From an uncultured Oscillospiraceae bacterium (GTDB taxonomy: Bacteria; Bacillota; Clostridia; Oscillospirales; Oscillospiraceae), in NCBI GenBank assembly GCA_934643765.1, contig CAKUCT010000037.1:1-12114 (forward strand): DNA of 12,114 bases. Reading direction: 5' to 3'. Of this stretch, positions 5,864 through 12,043 are shown one piece after another. The translations under genes and the position numbers were made by a program. How positions within the stretch are numbered: position 1 is the first letter of the stretch; every line of letters begins with the position of its first letter. The notes beneath the pieces are model-generated. The model saw only the letters and a program-made list of their open reading frames with translations. It was not told the DNA's origin and searched no databases.

Positions 5864-6746
5864 TCAGGCACTTGGCATACGCATGGTTTCCGTATTGCCA
5901 GATGGTGAGGCGGCCGCTGGTCTGCGAGAAACAGAGCGCCGGCATGGGCGGCGCTTCGTCCAGAACGCTGATGACGCTCAGACGGATCCGGAGCGTCTCC
6001 GGCTCAATGGACCGGATGTAGACAGATACGGCGCAGCCCTCGCAGAGTCTTGGGTCCGGTTTTGCCAGACCGCAGAGATTTGGGGTCAGCGCAATGAATG
6101 CGCCGTAGTCCTGAATGCTGCGCACAAGGCCGGGCACCGTCTGGCCGGGGCAAAAGCGCGCGGCGTTTTCCTGCCAGGTGCCGAGGAGCTCTTTCATGCT
6201 GATGCTGACGCGGTGGCGCACCGGGTCGAGCGTCTGCAGCGCGGCGTAGATTTTCTGCCCTTCGTGCAGCAGAGCGCCTGGGTGGGAGAGCCTGCTGATG
6301 CAGATGTTTTTCAGCGGCAGCAGCGCCGGCACGCCGCAGCCGATGTCCGCGAACGCGCCGAAGGGCGCAAGGCCGGTGACGACGGCGGGGACGATGGTGC
6401 CGGGAGGCTGCTGCAGTATGTGGTCCAGCGCTTCCTGCTGGGCGGAGACGCGCGAGAGGAGGTAAGTGCCGTCTGCGTTTTTTCCAAGCACATGAAAGCA
6501 TACCGGTCTTCCGACGCAGCTTAAAATGGCAATGTCCCGTGTCCGGCGCCCGGCGATGCCGAGCGCGGCGTCTTCGCGGGAGATGACACCGTCATACGGG
6601 CCGAGGCGCACATGCAGCGCGTGCGTCTCATCGCAGAAGACTGCTGGCGCGCTCAGAATCAAGCGGTCCCGGATTGCGCGCGCAAGAAGCGCTTTATCAT
6701 ACGCGAAGCCCGGCGCGGCGAGGCGCTCCGGCAGATAGTCATTCAT
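5853..6746 (-). CDS. Protein with two S1 RNA-binding domains
   Basis: This 297-residue protein has two S1-type OB folds: residues 115-186 (GTIVPAVVTGLAPFGAFADI ... RVSISMKELLG) and 201-258 (GQTVPGLVRSIQDYGAFIAL). Both carry the GAF motif of S1 domains after a Gly-Thr/Gln-x-Val start. The N-terminal ~110 residues contain a further beta-rich segment I do not recognise. The protein resembles the S1-like proteins of clostridia that some annotations label ribosomal protein S1 homologues, but it is too short for true RpsA. RNA binding in the cytosol is well supported; its target is unknown. AAAGGGGG lies 6 bases before the ATG. It diverges from the DUF951 gene and converges on rarA with overlapping ends. 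Confidence 0.85.
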   Translation of the reverse strand: MNDYLPERLAAPGFAYDKALLARAIRDRLILSAPAVFCDETHALHVRLGPYDGVISREDAALGIAGRRTRDIAILSCVGRPVCFHVLGKNADGTYLLSRVSAQQEALDHILQQPPGTIVPAVVTGLAPFGAFADIGCGVPALLPLKNICISRLSHPGALLHEGQKIYAALQTLDPVRHRVSISMKELLGTWQENAARFCPGQTVPGLVRSIQDYGAFIALTPNLCGLAKPDPRLCEGCAVSVYIRSIEPETLRIRLSVISVLDEAPPMPALCFSQTSGRLTIWQYGNHAYAKCLTIF

Positions 6747-6816
6747 ACAATACCCCCTTTTCCTGCTTCAATCTATGCATCCGCCAGGAAAATGGGCAGG
6801 GGAGAAAGGAAAAAAG

Positions 6817-7008
6817 ATGGACGTTCAGGTCGGCGATATTCTGGTGATGAAAAAAGAGCACCCCTGCGGCGACAAGCGCTGGCAGGTGCTGCGCAGCGGA
6901 ATGGATTTCAGGCTGCGCTGTCTTGGCTGTGGGCATGAAGTAATGCTGCCGCGCAGTAAAGCGGAAAAGAATATCCGGCAGATTCAGCGGGGAGAGAAGA
7001 CACTCTAG
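6817..7008 (+). CDS. DUF951 family small Cys-containing protein
   Basis: This 63-residue protein matches DUF951 closely: a start of VQVGDILVMKK, then HPCG, a central W-x-V-x-R-x-G-x-D, and C35-x2-C38 in RCLGCGHEV, followed by a basic helix with R46 and K52xxR. The Cys pair plus C17 suggests a small zinc-binding or nucleic-acid-binding fold, but the family has no assigned function that I know. The start at 6817 follows GGGGAGAAAGGAAAAAAG; the open frame runs back to 6775 without a better site. A terminator at 7042-7078 ends it, so it is a single-gene unit apart from the sporulation genes downstream. Confidence 0.88.
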   Translation: MDVQVGDILVMKKEHPCGDKRWQVLRSGMDFRLRCLGCGHEVMLPRSKAEKNIRQIQRGEKTL

Positions 7009-7041
7009 GCCCGCGAAACACAGCAGAACCAGACGAACAGT

Positions 7042-7078
7042 CGGCCGCAATTCCGGAAGGAATTGCGACCGCTTTTTT
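7042..7078 (+). terminator. Intrinsic terminator after the DUF951 gene
   Basis: GGCCGCAATTCC (7043-7054), a GGAA loop and GGAATTGCGACC (7059-7070) form a 12-bp stem with one mismatch, closed by C7042-G7071, and TTTTTT follows at 7073-7078. It insulates spoIIGA from upstream transcription. Confidence 0.88.
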
Positions 7079-7140
7079 GATGCCTGCGGGCGTATACTGG
7101 TGCTTGTCAGAGGGGCGGAGCGGACGCGGGAGGTGATGCG

Positions 7141-7989
7141 GTGCGGGTATGTGCGGAAGCGATGTTCGCGTTCAACGCGGCGATTGACGCGATGCTGCTG
7201 GTATGCAGCGGGCGGCTGTGCGGCGCGCGTCTGGCAGCCGGAAGAGTCTGCGCCGCCGCGGCGCTCGGCGGCGTTTACGCGGTGCTGGCGCTCGTTCCGG
7301 CGCTGGGCTTTTTGCAGCATGGTCTCATGCGGATTTGCGCGATGGCGCTGATGCTGCTGCTCGCATTCGGCTGGGGCAGGAAGCTTCCGCGGCTGGCGGT
7401 CATGTTCCTGGCGTCCGGGTGCGCGTTTGCGGGGCTGGTCTTTGCCATGCTGCAGCTGACCGGGACGGGCCTGCTGCGCATGAAGGGCGGCGGGTTCTAT
7501 CCCGTGAGCGGCGGAGCGCTTGCGATGCTTCTGGCGGCCTGCTGCGCGCTTGTCCGGCTGCTGTTTTCGGCGTGCGCGCAGCATGGGCCGGGAGAGTACC
7601 GGGAACTGACGCTGCAGCTTGGAAAGACGCGGACGCAGGTCCGCGCGCTGGTGGATACCGGAAATACGCTCAAAGACCCCTTGACAGGCGAGCAGGTGCT
7701 GGTGGCAAGCTGGCAGGTTGCGGCGCGGCTTTTGCCGGAGCTTTCTTTGCGGTGTGAGGCATTTCAGGACGCGCCGGAGCTGATGCGAAGGCTTTCCGCG
7801 CTGCGGCCGGAGCTGCGGCTGCGGCTGATTCCGTATCGGGCGGTCGGCGTGGAAGAGGGGATGTTGCTTGCCGTGCGGTGCCGGATGGAAGCGCGCGGGA
7901 AAAAGCAGCGGCCCGTGCTGGTCGCGTTTTCGCCGACGAGCATATCCGCCGCAGAAGATTATGAGATGTTGACAGGAGGAGCGGCATGA
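7141..7989 (+). CDS. spoIIGA: Sporulation sigma-E processing peptidase SpoIIGA
   Basis: This 282-residue membrane aspartic protease cleaves pro-sigma-E in the mother cell after a forespore signal. The N-terminal half (about 5-145) is a string of hydrophobic segments. The C-terminal half carries RALVDTGNTLKDPLTGEQV (168-186), with catalytic Asp172 in DTGN. That one Asp per chain is the family's signature, since the enzyme works as a dimer. It is a little shorter than the B. subtilis protein (about 309 residues). Translation starts at GTG, preceded by GGGAGGTG. The stop overlaps the sigE start as ATGA, so the two are translationally coupled. A TATACT at 7093-7098 may be the -10 of the spoIIG promoter, but I saw no convincing -35 box or Spo0A box. 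Confidence 0.95.
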   Translation: MRVCAEAMFAFNAAIDAMLLVCSGRLCGARLAAGRVCAAAALGGVYAVLALVPALGFLQHGLMRICAMALMLLLAFGWGRKLPRLAVMFLASGCAFAGLVFAMLQLTGTGLLRMKGGGFYPVSGGALAMLLAACCALVRLLFSACAQHGPGEYRELTLQLGKTRTQVRALVDTGNTLKDPLTGEQVLVASWQVAARLLPELSLRCEAFQDAPELMRRLSALRPELRLRLIPYRAVGVEEGMLLAVRCRMEARGKKQRPVLVAFSPTSISAAEDYEMLTGGAA

Positions 7990-8693
7990 AATTGGAACTT
8001 CGGAAATTACTGCGGATGCTGGGCATTTTACAGCCCGAGAAGATTATGTACATTGGCGGCAGCGATATCCTGCCGCAGCCGCTGAAGAGCGCGGAGGAGC
8101 AAAAGCTGCTGCAGGAGCTGGCAGATGGCAGCGAGGCGGCCAAAAAGACGCTCATTGAGCGCAATCTGCGCCTGGTGGTGTATCTGGCGCGGCGGTTTGA
8201 AAACACGGGAATCGGCATGGAAGACCTCATTTCCATCGGAACGATTGGTCTGATTAAGGCCGTCTCGACATTCCGCACAGACCGCAATATCAAGCTCGCG
8301 ACCTATGCCTCGCGTTGTATCGAAAATGAAATCCTGATGTATATCCGGAAGATTTCCGGCCAGAAAACAGAAATATCGCTCGACGAGCCGATCAATACCG
8401 ACTGGGATGGCAACGAGCTGCTGCTCTCGGACGTTTTGGGGACGGACTCGGACACGGTCATGCGGCCCATGGAGGACGATGTGGACCATGAGCTGCTGCG
8501 GCAGGCGCTGGGCAGGCTCCCCGAGCGGGAAAAACAGATTGTGAGCATGCGCTTTGGTCTTGGCGGCCGGCCGGAGAAAACGCAGAAGGAGGTCGCTGAC
8601 CTGATGGGGATTTCGCAGTCGTATATTTCGCGGCTGGAAAAGCGGATCATGCTGCGGTTGCGGCGGGAAATTTCCAGGCAGCTGTGCGGCTGA
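7986..8693 (+). CDS. sigE: RNA polymerase sigma-E factor (mother cell)
   Basis: This 235-residue early mother-cell sporulation sigma factor is full length. Residues 1-20 are an amphipathic pro-sequence, and MYIGGSDILPQPL (21-33) matches the processing region cut by SpoIIGA. Region 2 follows (LIERNLRLVVYLARRFENTG, EDLISIGTIGLIKAV, KLATYASRCIENEILMYIR), then INTDWDGNELLLSDVLGTD, and a region 4 helix-turn-helix (EKTQKEVADLMGISQSYISR). It shares the LATYA-RC-EN stretch with the truncated sigK at the left of the window, which makes it a good internal guide to where sigK is broken. Its start is coupled to spoIIGA, and GGAGG lies just upstream. No clear terminator follows before the rex promoter. 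Confidence 0.97.
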   Translation: MKLELRKLLRMLGILQPEKIMYIGGSDILPQPLKSAEEQKLLQELADGSEAAKKTLIERNLRLVVYLARRFENTGIGMEDLISIGTIGLIKAVSTFRTDRNIKLATYASRCIENEILMYIRKISGQKTEISLDEPINTDWDGNELLLSDVLGTDSDTVMRPMEDDVDHELLRQALGRLPEREKQIVSMRFGLGGRPEKTQKEVADLMGISQSYISRLEKRIMLRLRREISRQLCG

Positions 8694-8709
8694 AACAAAA
8701 AAATTTTGG

Positions 8710-8738
8710 TTGCCTGAAAGAAAATTATGTGTTATACT
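8710..8738 (+). promoter_or_regulatory. Sigma-A promoter of rex
   Basis: TTGCCT (8710-8715), a 17-base spacer and TATACT (8733-8738) lie 72 bases before the rex ATG. rex therefore need not depend on sigE transcription. Confidence 0.7.
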
Positions 8739-8740
8739 AA

Positions 8741-8770
8741 CGATAGAAATATCGATATATCATATCGATA
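8741..8770. promoter_or_regulatory. Cluster of TATCG inverted repeats after the rex promoter
   Basis: A perfect 9-bp inverted repeat, TATCGATAT (8750-8758) and ATATCGATA (8762-8770), is separated by ATC. A further CGATA at 8741-8745 pairs with TATCG at 8750-8754 across GAAA. The cluster covers the expected transcription start, as an operator would. It does not fit the known Rex site pattern TTGTGAAnnnnTTCACAA. The binding protein is unknown; the variant Rex itself is a candidate. Confidence 0.55.
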
Positions 8771-8809
8771 GAACCGCATGAGCGAGATTGGATACCCGGG
8801 AGGGAAACG

Positions 8810-9451
8810 ATGGAAAAAGAAATCTCCAGAGCGACGCTGAAGCGTCTGCCGACCTATTTGTCATATTTGAAGGCGCTGCCCGCAGACGCCTCTGTCAATA
8901 TTTCCGCAACCGCGCTGGCGGCGGGGCTGCATATGGGCGAGGTGCAGGTCCGGAAGGATCTGGCCCTGGTCAGTGACGGCGGCCGGCCGAAGATCGGCTA
9001 TAACCGCGAGCACTTGATTGCGGACATTGAATCGTTTTTGGGCTACGGCAACAGCAACGACGCGGTTCTAATCGGCGCTGGCAAGCTTGGCCGGGCGCTG
9101 CTTGGTTACAGCGGCTTTGCCGAATACGGACTGAATATCGTCGCGGCGTTTGACGCAAACGATACGCTCATCGGCACAAATAATGCCGGAAAGCCTATTA
9201 TGCATATTTCAAAGCTCGGCGAGATCTGCCGCCGCTATAAGATCAAGATCGGCATCATCACGGTCCCGGCGGAGTTTGCGCAGGGTGTGTGCGATCTTCT
9301 GATTGAAAACGGGATTCTTGCGATCTGGAACTTCGCGCCGAAGCATCTGAATGTTCCGGAAGGGATTCTGGTGCAGAACGAAAATATGGCGGCGTCGCTG
9401 GCCCTTCTTTGTAAGCATCTCAACGAGCGTTTCCAGGGGCAGGAAGGCTGA
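8810..9451 (+). CDS. rex: Redox-sensing transcriptional repressor Rex (variant DNA-binding part)
   Basis: This 213-residue protein has the normal Rex length and two-part build. Rex dimers read the NADH/NAD+ ratio and repress fermentation and respiration genes when NAD+ is high. Residues 5-80 are the winged helix (RATLKRLPTYLSYLKAL ... EVQVRKDL). The Rossmann domain begins with VLIGAGKLGRALL (86-98) and ends with IWNFAPKHLNVPEGI. After RKDL the usual FG(x)xGKxGxGY wing is replaced by VSDGGRPKIGY (54-64), so target DNA may differ from the classical site. GGGAGGG lies 6 bases before the ATG. The gene has its own promoter and sits directly after sigE. Confidence 0.93.
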   Translation: MEKEISRATLKRLPTYLSYLKALPADASVNISATALAAGLHMGEVQVRKDLALVSDGGRPKIGYNREHLIADIESFLGYGNSNDAVLIGAGKLGRALLGYSGFAEYGLNIVAAFDANDTLIGTNNAGKPIMHISKLGEICRRYKIKIGIITVPAEFAQGVCDLLIENGILAIWNFAPKHLNVPEGILVQNENMAASLALLCKHLNERFQGQEG

Positions 9452-9468
9452 TTTTTGAGAATTCAGGC

Positions 9469-9497
9469 TTGAATTTTTGCTGCGTGTATATTATAAT
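9469..9497 (+). promoter_or_regulatory. Promoter of tRNA-Leu
   Basis: TTGAAT (9469-9474), a 17-base spacer and TATAAT (9492-9497) lie 12 bases before the mature tRNA 5' end, a common tRNA promoter position. Confidence 0.8.
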
Positions 9498-9508
9498 ATC
9501 CCGGTAAC

Positions 9509-9595
9509 GCCGGTGTGATGGAATTGGTAGACGTAGTGGACTCAAAATCCACCGCCAGCGATGGCGTGCCGGTTCGAGTCCGGCCACCGGCACCA
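9509..9595 (+). tRNA. tRNA-Leu (anticodon CAA)
   Basis: The acceptor arms GCCGGTG and CACCGGC pair fully, with discriminator A and an encoded CCA at 9593-9595. The anticodon stem GTGGA/TCCAC encloses CTCAAAA, giving anticodon CAA, which reads UUG. A long variable arm (CGCCAGCGATGGCG) marks it as class II, as expected for Leu. The T arm has GGTTCGAGTCC. It is a single tRNA with its own promoter and terminator. I saw no integrated element or duplicated 3' end next to it. Confidence 0.97.
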
Positions 9596-9633
9596 AAATC
9601 TCGCCCGTCCCGTGTGGGACGGGCGAGATTTTT
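9596..9633 (+). terminator. Terminator of tRNA-Leu
   Basis: AAATCTCGCCCGTCCC (9596-9611) pairs perfectly with GGGACGGGCGAGATTT (9616-9631) around GTGT, and T residues continue to 9633. The hairpin begins right after CCA. Confidence 0.93.
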
Positions 9634-9682
9634 CGTAAGGGGTTGAACCCTAACAGGACGGCGGTTGCAGGCCGCTAGGCAG

Positions 9683-9723
9683 CAAAAAAGCCCGCATGGA
9701 CGTTCTCCATACGGGCTTTTGTG
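9683..9723. terminator. Bidirectional terminator between tRNA-Leu and the ATL gene
   Basis: CAAAAAAGCCCGCATGGA (9683-9700) pairs with TCCATACGGGCTTTTG (9706-9721) around CGTTC, with one mismatch in the middle. It has a T run on both strands and can end the MATE-ATL operon from the right. The 60 bases to the ATL stop hold nothing else I recognise. Confidence 0.85.
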
Positions 9724-9786
9724 CAATGATTGCAGGGATTGCAGAGGCGGCCGGTCGGCCCTGAAGGCTGAAGCTGCCGCGAATGG

Positions 9787-10107
9787 TCACTCAACTGTCA
9801 AGTCCGGACCGGGCCACTGGCAGCGCTTGAGATCGACGCGGCCGTCTGGAAGAAAAGGGACGCCTTCAGCCTCCAGCAGCGCGCGGCGAAGCTCTGCGTA
9901 TCCGCCGCCGGCAATCGAGCCGTCAGCTTTGACGACGCGCTGCCACGGAAGACCATCCGGGCACGCACGCATGGCCCAGCCAACCTGCCGGGCGCAGCGG
10001 GGGCAGCCGAGGATCCAGGCAATTTGGCCGTAGGAAGCGACTGTTCCGGGCGGAATCTGCCGGACGACGGCGTAGACCGATTCGAAAAAACTGTGCGGCT
10101 GTGTCAT
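9787..10107 (-). CDS. Alkyltransferase-like protein (ATL), MGMT family
   Basis: This 106-residue protein is the C-terminal domain of O6-alkylguanine-DNA alkyltransferase in size and sequence. FFESVYAVVRQIPPGTVASY (7-26) starts the DNA-binding domain, and VGWAMRACP holds the helix before the active site. Where the repair enzyme has PCHRV, this has PWQRVV (54-59): Trp55 replaces the acceptor Cys. Proteins of this kind bind alkylated bases without repairing them and pass them to nucleotide excision repair. AGGAG lies 7 bases before the ATG. It follows the MATE exporter by 20 bases, so the two are one operon. The cysteines at 35, 38 and 49 are not at the acceptor position. Confidence 0.93.
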   Translation of the reverse strand: MTQPHSFFESVYAVVRQIPPGTVASYGQIAWILGCPRCARQVGWAMRACPDGLPWQRVVKADGSIAGGGYAELRRALLEAEGVPFLPDGRVDLKRCQWPGPDLTVE

Positions 10108-10127
10108 AAATATGCTCCTGCACTTCG

Positions 10128-11621
10128 TTATGCTTTAGCGTGCTTGTGGTGGCGATCACCATAGAGATAGCTGTAATCCTGGCGCAGAATGTTGCGCAGG
10201 AAGGGGATAATCAGGACGATGTCTGCCGCAATCCAGGCTGCCGGGTCTGCTGCGCAAAGCGCGTAGAACGCAAGCGGACGCGCTGCTGCGCTGACCTCTC
10301 CGCCGGCGATGGCGGCGGGAAGCAGCATGCACACGGCGATTCGCGCAATCAGCTCGGCTGCGCCGGCGCCTAGCACGAAGGCGGCCCGGCCGATGCCCTG
10401 GTCACAGTTGCGCATGACAAAGATGCCGCCCAGGAAAATGTACATGGCATAGTCCACGCGCAGGAAGGTATCGCCGTAACGGATGGTTTCGGCAGTGACC
10501 TTGTCGGCGCTGAGGAAGATGTGAAGATATGTGCCGCCCATCATCAGAAGAAGGCCCACGCCGACGCTCAGGCCCGCGATGACGAGCATGATGACAAGCG
10601 CCTGCAAGGAGCCCTTGCGGATGCGCTCGTGCTGGCCAGCGCCGAGATTCTGCGCGGCAAAGCTGGTGAGCGCCGTGCCGAGGGCGTTGATGGGCGTCAT
10701 GGTGAGCGTGTTGAGCTTGTTCGCGGCGCCGAAGCCGTTCTGCGCGGCGCTGGAGACCATGAGGCCGTCCTGCATGTCAAATTTTACAACGACACTCTGC
10801 ATAACGATGACGCCGATGGCCAGCACGGAAAACTGCAGACCCAGCGGCACGCCCTGGATAATGTGCTGCGAAAGATCCTGCCGGGTGATGGCAAAGTCCT
10901 CGCGGTGCAGGCGCAGGTCCGGATATTTTAAAAATGCGTAGAAAAAGCAGGCGATCGTGCTGATCAGCTGCGCCAGAACCGTTGCGATGGCCGCACCGGC
11001 CACGCCCCAGTGGAACGTGATAATGAAAAGAAGATCAAGCCCCACGTTCAGAATGGTTGAGAACAGCAGAAACAGCAGCGGCGTCACGGAGTCTCCCATG
11101 CTGCGCAGGAACGAGCAGATGAAATTATAGAACAGCTGCGCGCCGATGCCGGCAAAGATAATGGCGCAGTAGGTGTGGGCCGCGCGGTAGACCTCGCCGC
11201 TGTCCGGTGTGACGTTGATCCAGGCGAGCATCGGGTTCAGAAGCACCAGGGCAAGGCACGTCAGAATGACGGTCAGCGCCGCGGAGAGCACGATCTGCGT
11301 GGCAAGAGATCTGCGGACACCCGGCTGATTGTGCGAGCCGACGTTGCAGGACGTGATGACGCAGAAGCCGGCCGAAACGCCGAAGGCAAACTGCAGAAAA
11401 ATGAAAATCAAAGATGTCGTGTCATTGACACCCGCGACCTCCTGGCTCGAGAGCGTCTGGCCGACGATGGCGGCGTCGCTGATGGTATAGATCTGCTGCA
11501 GCAGATACGACAAAATGACAGGGAACGCAAAGCGGAGAATGGTTTTCCAGCACGAGCCCTGGGTCAGGTCGATTGGCTGGAACAAAGCGTGAAGCCCGCG
11601 CGGGGCTGCGGTTTTCGTCAT
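10128..11621 (-). CDS. MATE family multidrug efflux transporter
   Basis: This 497-residue inner-membrane protein has twelve predicted membrane segments in two repeated halves. The N-terminal signature LRFAFPVILSYLLQQIYTIS followed by DAAIVGQ, and the internal NTLTMTPINALGTALTSFAA(Q)NLGAGQ, are typical of MATE exporters. Such proteins push drugs, dyes or metabolites out in exchange for Na+ or H+; the substrate cannot be told from sequence. I chose the start at 11621: an in-frame ATG at 11675 lies inside the promoter's -10 box and cannot be in the transcript. The ribosome binding site (AGGGA, about 10 bases upstream) is weak. The ATL gene follows 20 bases after the stop. Confidence 0.93.
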   Translation of the reverse strand: MTKTAAPRGLHALFQPIDLTQGSCWKTILRFAFPVILSYLLQQIYTISDAAIVGQTLSSQEVAGVNDTTSLIFIFLQFAFGVSAGFCVITSCNVGSHNQPGVRRSLATQIVLSAALTVILTCLALVLLNPMLAWINVTPDSGEVYRAAHTYCAIIFAGIGAQLFYNFICSFLRSMGDSVTPLLFLLFSTILNVGLDLLFIITFHWGVAGAAIATVLAQLISTIACFFYAFLKYPDLRLHREDFAITRQDLSQHIIQGVPLGLQFSVLAIGVIVMQSVVVKFDMQDGLMVSSAAQNGFGAANKLNTLTMTPINALGTALTSFAAQNLGAGQHERIRKGSLQALVIMLVIAGLSVGVGLLLMMGGTYLHIFLSADKVTAETIRYGDTFLRVDYAMYIFLGGIFVMRNCDQGIGRAAFVLGAGAAELIARIAVCMLLPAAIAGGEVSAAARPLAFYALCAADPAAWIAADIVLIIPFLRNILRQDYSYLYGDRHHKHAKA

Positions 11622-11674
11622 AATGGATGTCCCTACTTCCAATTCAAAATATAGATAGATTTCAATTCCGAGCA

Positions 11675-11704
11675 ATTATAGACGCGAACCCGGGGAATTG
11701 TCAA
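11675..11704 (-). promoter_or_regulatory. Promoter of the MATE-ATL operon
   Basis: On the minus strand TTGACA (11699-11704), an 18-base spacer and TATAAT (11675-11680) give consensus boxes about 53 bases before the MATE ATG. Confidence 0.85.
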
Positions 11705-11879
11705 GAGGAAGTGCAACAGAAAATCAGTTAAATTAGATAAAGATAAATTAGAGTATTTGTGCAGGATGCTGTGTGCGGGGCGGCTCCGCGCTTTTGAGCG
11801 GAAAACGTTCGGCGGGCCGCAAATGAGACGGAAAACTGCGCCGTTTTAGGCAAAAACGAAAAAATGACCAGTATTTTTT
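11705..11879. other. Non-coding stretch between divergent promoters
   Basis: There is no supported gene here. It begins with an AT-rich part that contains the direct repeat TAAATTAGA at 11729-11737 and 11744-11752 (15-base period), upstream of the MATE promoter. GC-rich sequence with short, imperfect inverted repeats follows, then an A/T-rich run before the riboswitch promoter. Frames that cross it also cross the riboswitch and have no ribosome binding site. Confidence 0.5.
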
Positions 11880-11891
11880 TGACAATACAGG

Positions 11892-11920
11892 TTGCAAAAC
11901 CGCGCCTGGGTGGGTATAAT
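11892..11920 (+). promoter_or_regulatory. Promoter of the riboswitch leader
   Basis: TTGCAA (11892-11897), a 17-base spacer and TATAAT (11915-11920). Transcription would start a few bases before the riboswitch P1 stem. Confidence 0.8.
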
Positions 11921-11928
11921 GATACCCC

Positions 11929-12010
11929 GTAAGGGAGTAGTCGGCACCTTGTGCGATGCGGTCAACATTCTGGAGATGCTCCTGGCCGTGTCTGAAATGA
12001 CGAGACTTAT
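11929..12010 (+). promoter_or_regulatory. yybP-ykoY family manganese riboswitch
   Basis: This RNA element binds Mn2+ and switches on Mn2+ exporters or related membrane proteins when Mn2+ is high. The family's landmarks are present: GGGAGTAG after the P1 5' strand, the GGTCAACATTC internal segment, TGGCCGT and GAAATGACGAGACTT at the 3' side. P1 pairs GTAAG (11929-11933) with CTTAT (12006-12010). Hairpins GCAC/GTGC (11944-11954) and GGAG/CTCC (11972-11982) lie inside, and GGTCA/TGGCC closes the second. The P1 3' strand lies inside the 5' arm of the following terminator, so the folded aptamer should prevent termination. The controlled gene is past the right edge. Confidence 0.85.
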
Positions 12011-12043
12011 CTGCAAGAGGGAGGCAGATAGGTCTATTTTTTT
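12003..12043 (+). terminator. Riboswitch expression-platform terminator
   Basis: AGACTTATCTGC (12003-12014) pairs with GCAGATAGGTCT (12024-12035) with one G-U pair around a 9-base loop, followed by A and seven T residues. Its 5' arm includes the P1 3' strand of the aptamer (12006-12010), so the two structures exclude each other. Confidence 0.88.

Noticed and set aside
5658..6524. Plus-strand open frame of 288 codons across the rarA end
   Set aside because: It runs out of frame through rarA and antisense through the S1-domain gene, with no motif or ribosome binding site.
6739..7584. Minus-strand open frame of 281 codons
   Set aside because: It crosses the DUF951 gene, its terminator and spoIIGA in antisense, and has a low-complexity Arg/Gln-rich composition typical of shadow frames.
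8741..8770. Classical Rex binding site in the rex promoter
   Set aside because: The repeats are TATCG-based and do not fit TTGTGAAnnnnTTCACAA, so I report them only as an unassigned operator candidate.
9509..9786. Integration site of a mobile element at tRNA-Leu
   Set aside because: There is no duplicated tRNA 3' end, integrase or foreign gene; only two terminators follow.
11622..11675. MATE start at the in-frame ATG at 11675
   Set aside because: That ATG overlaps the -10 box of a near-consensus promoter and so would not be transcribed.
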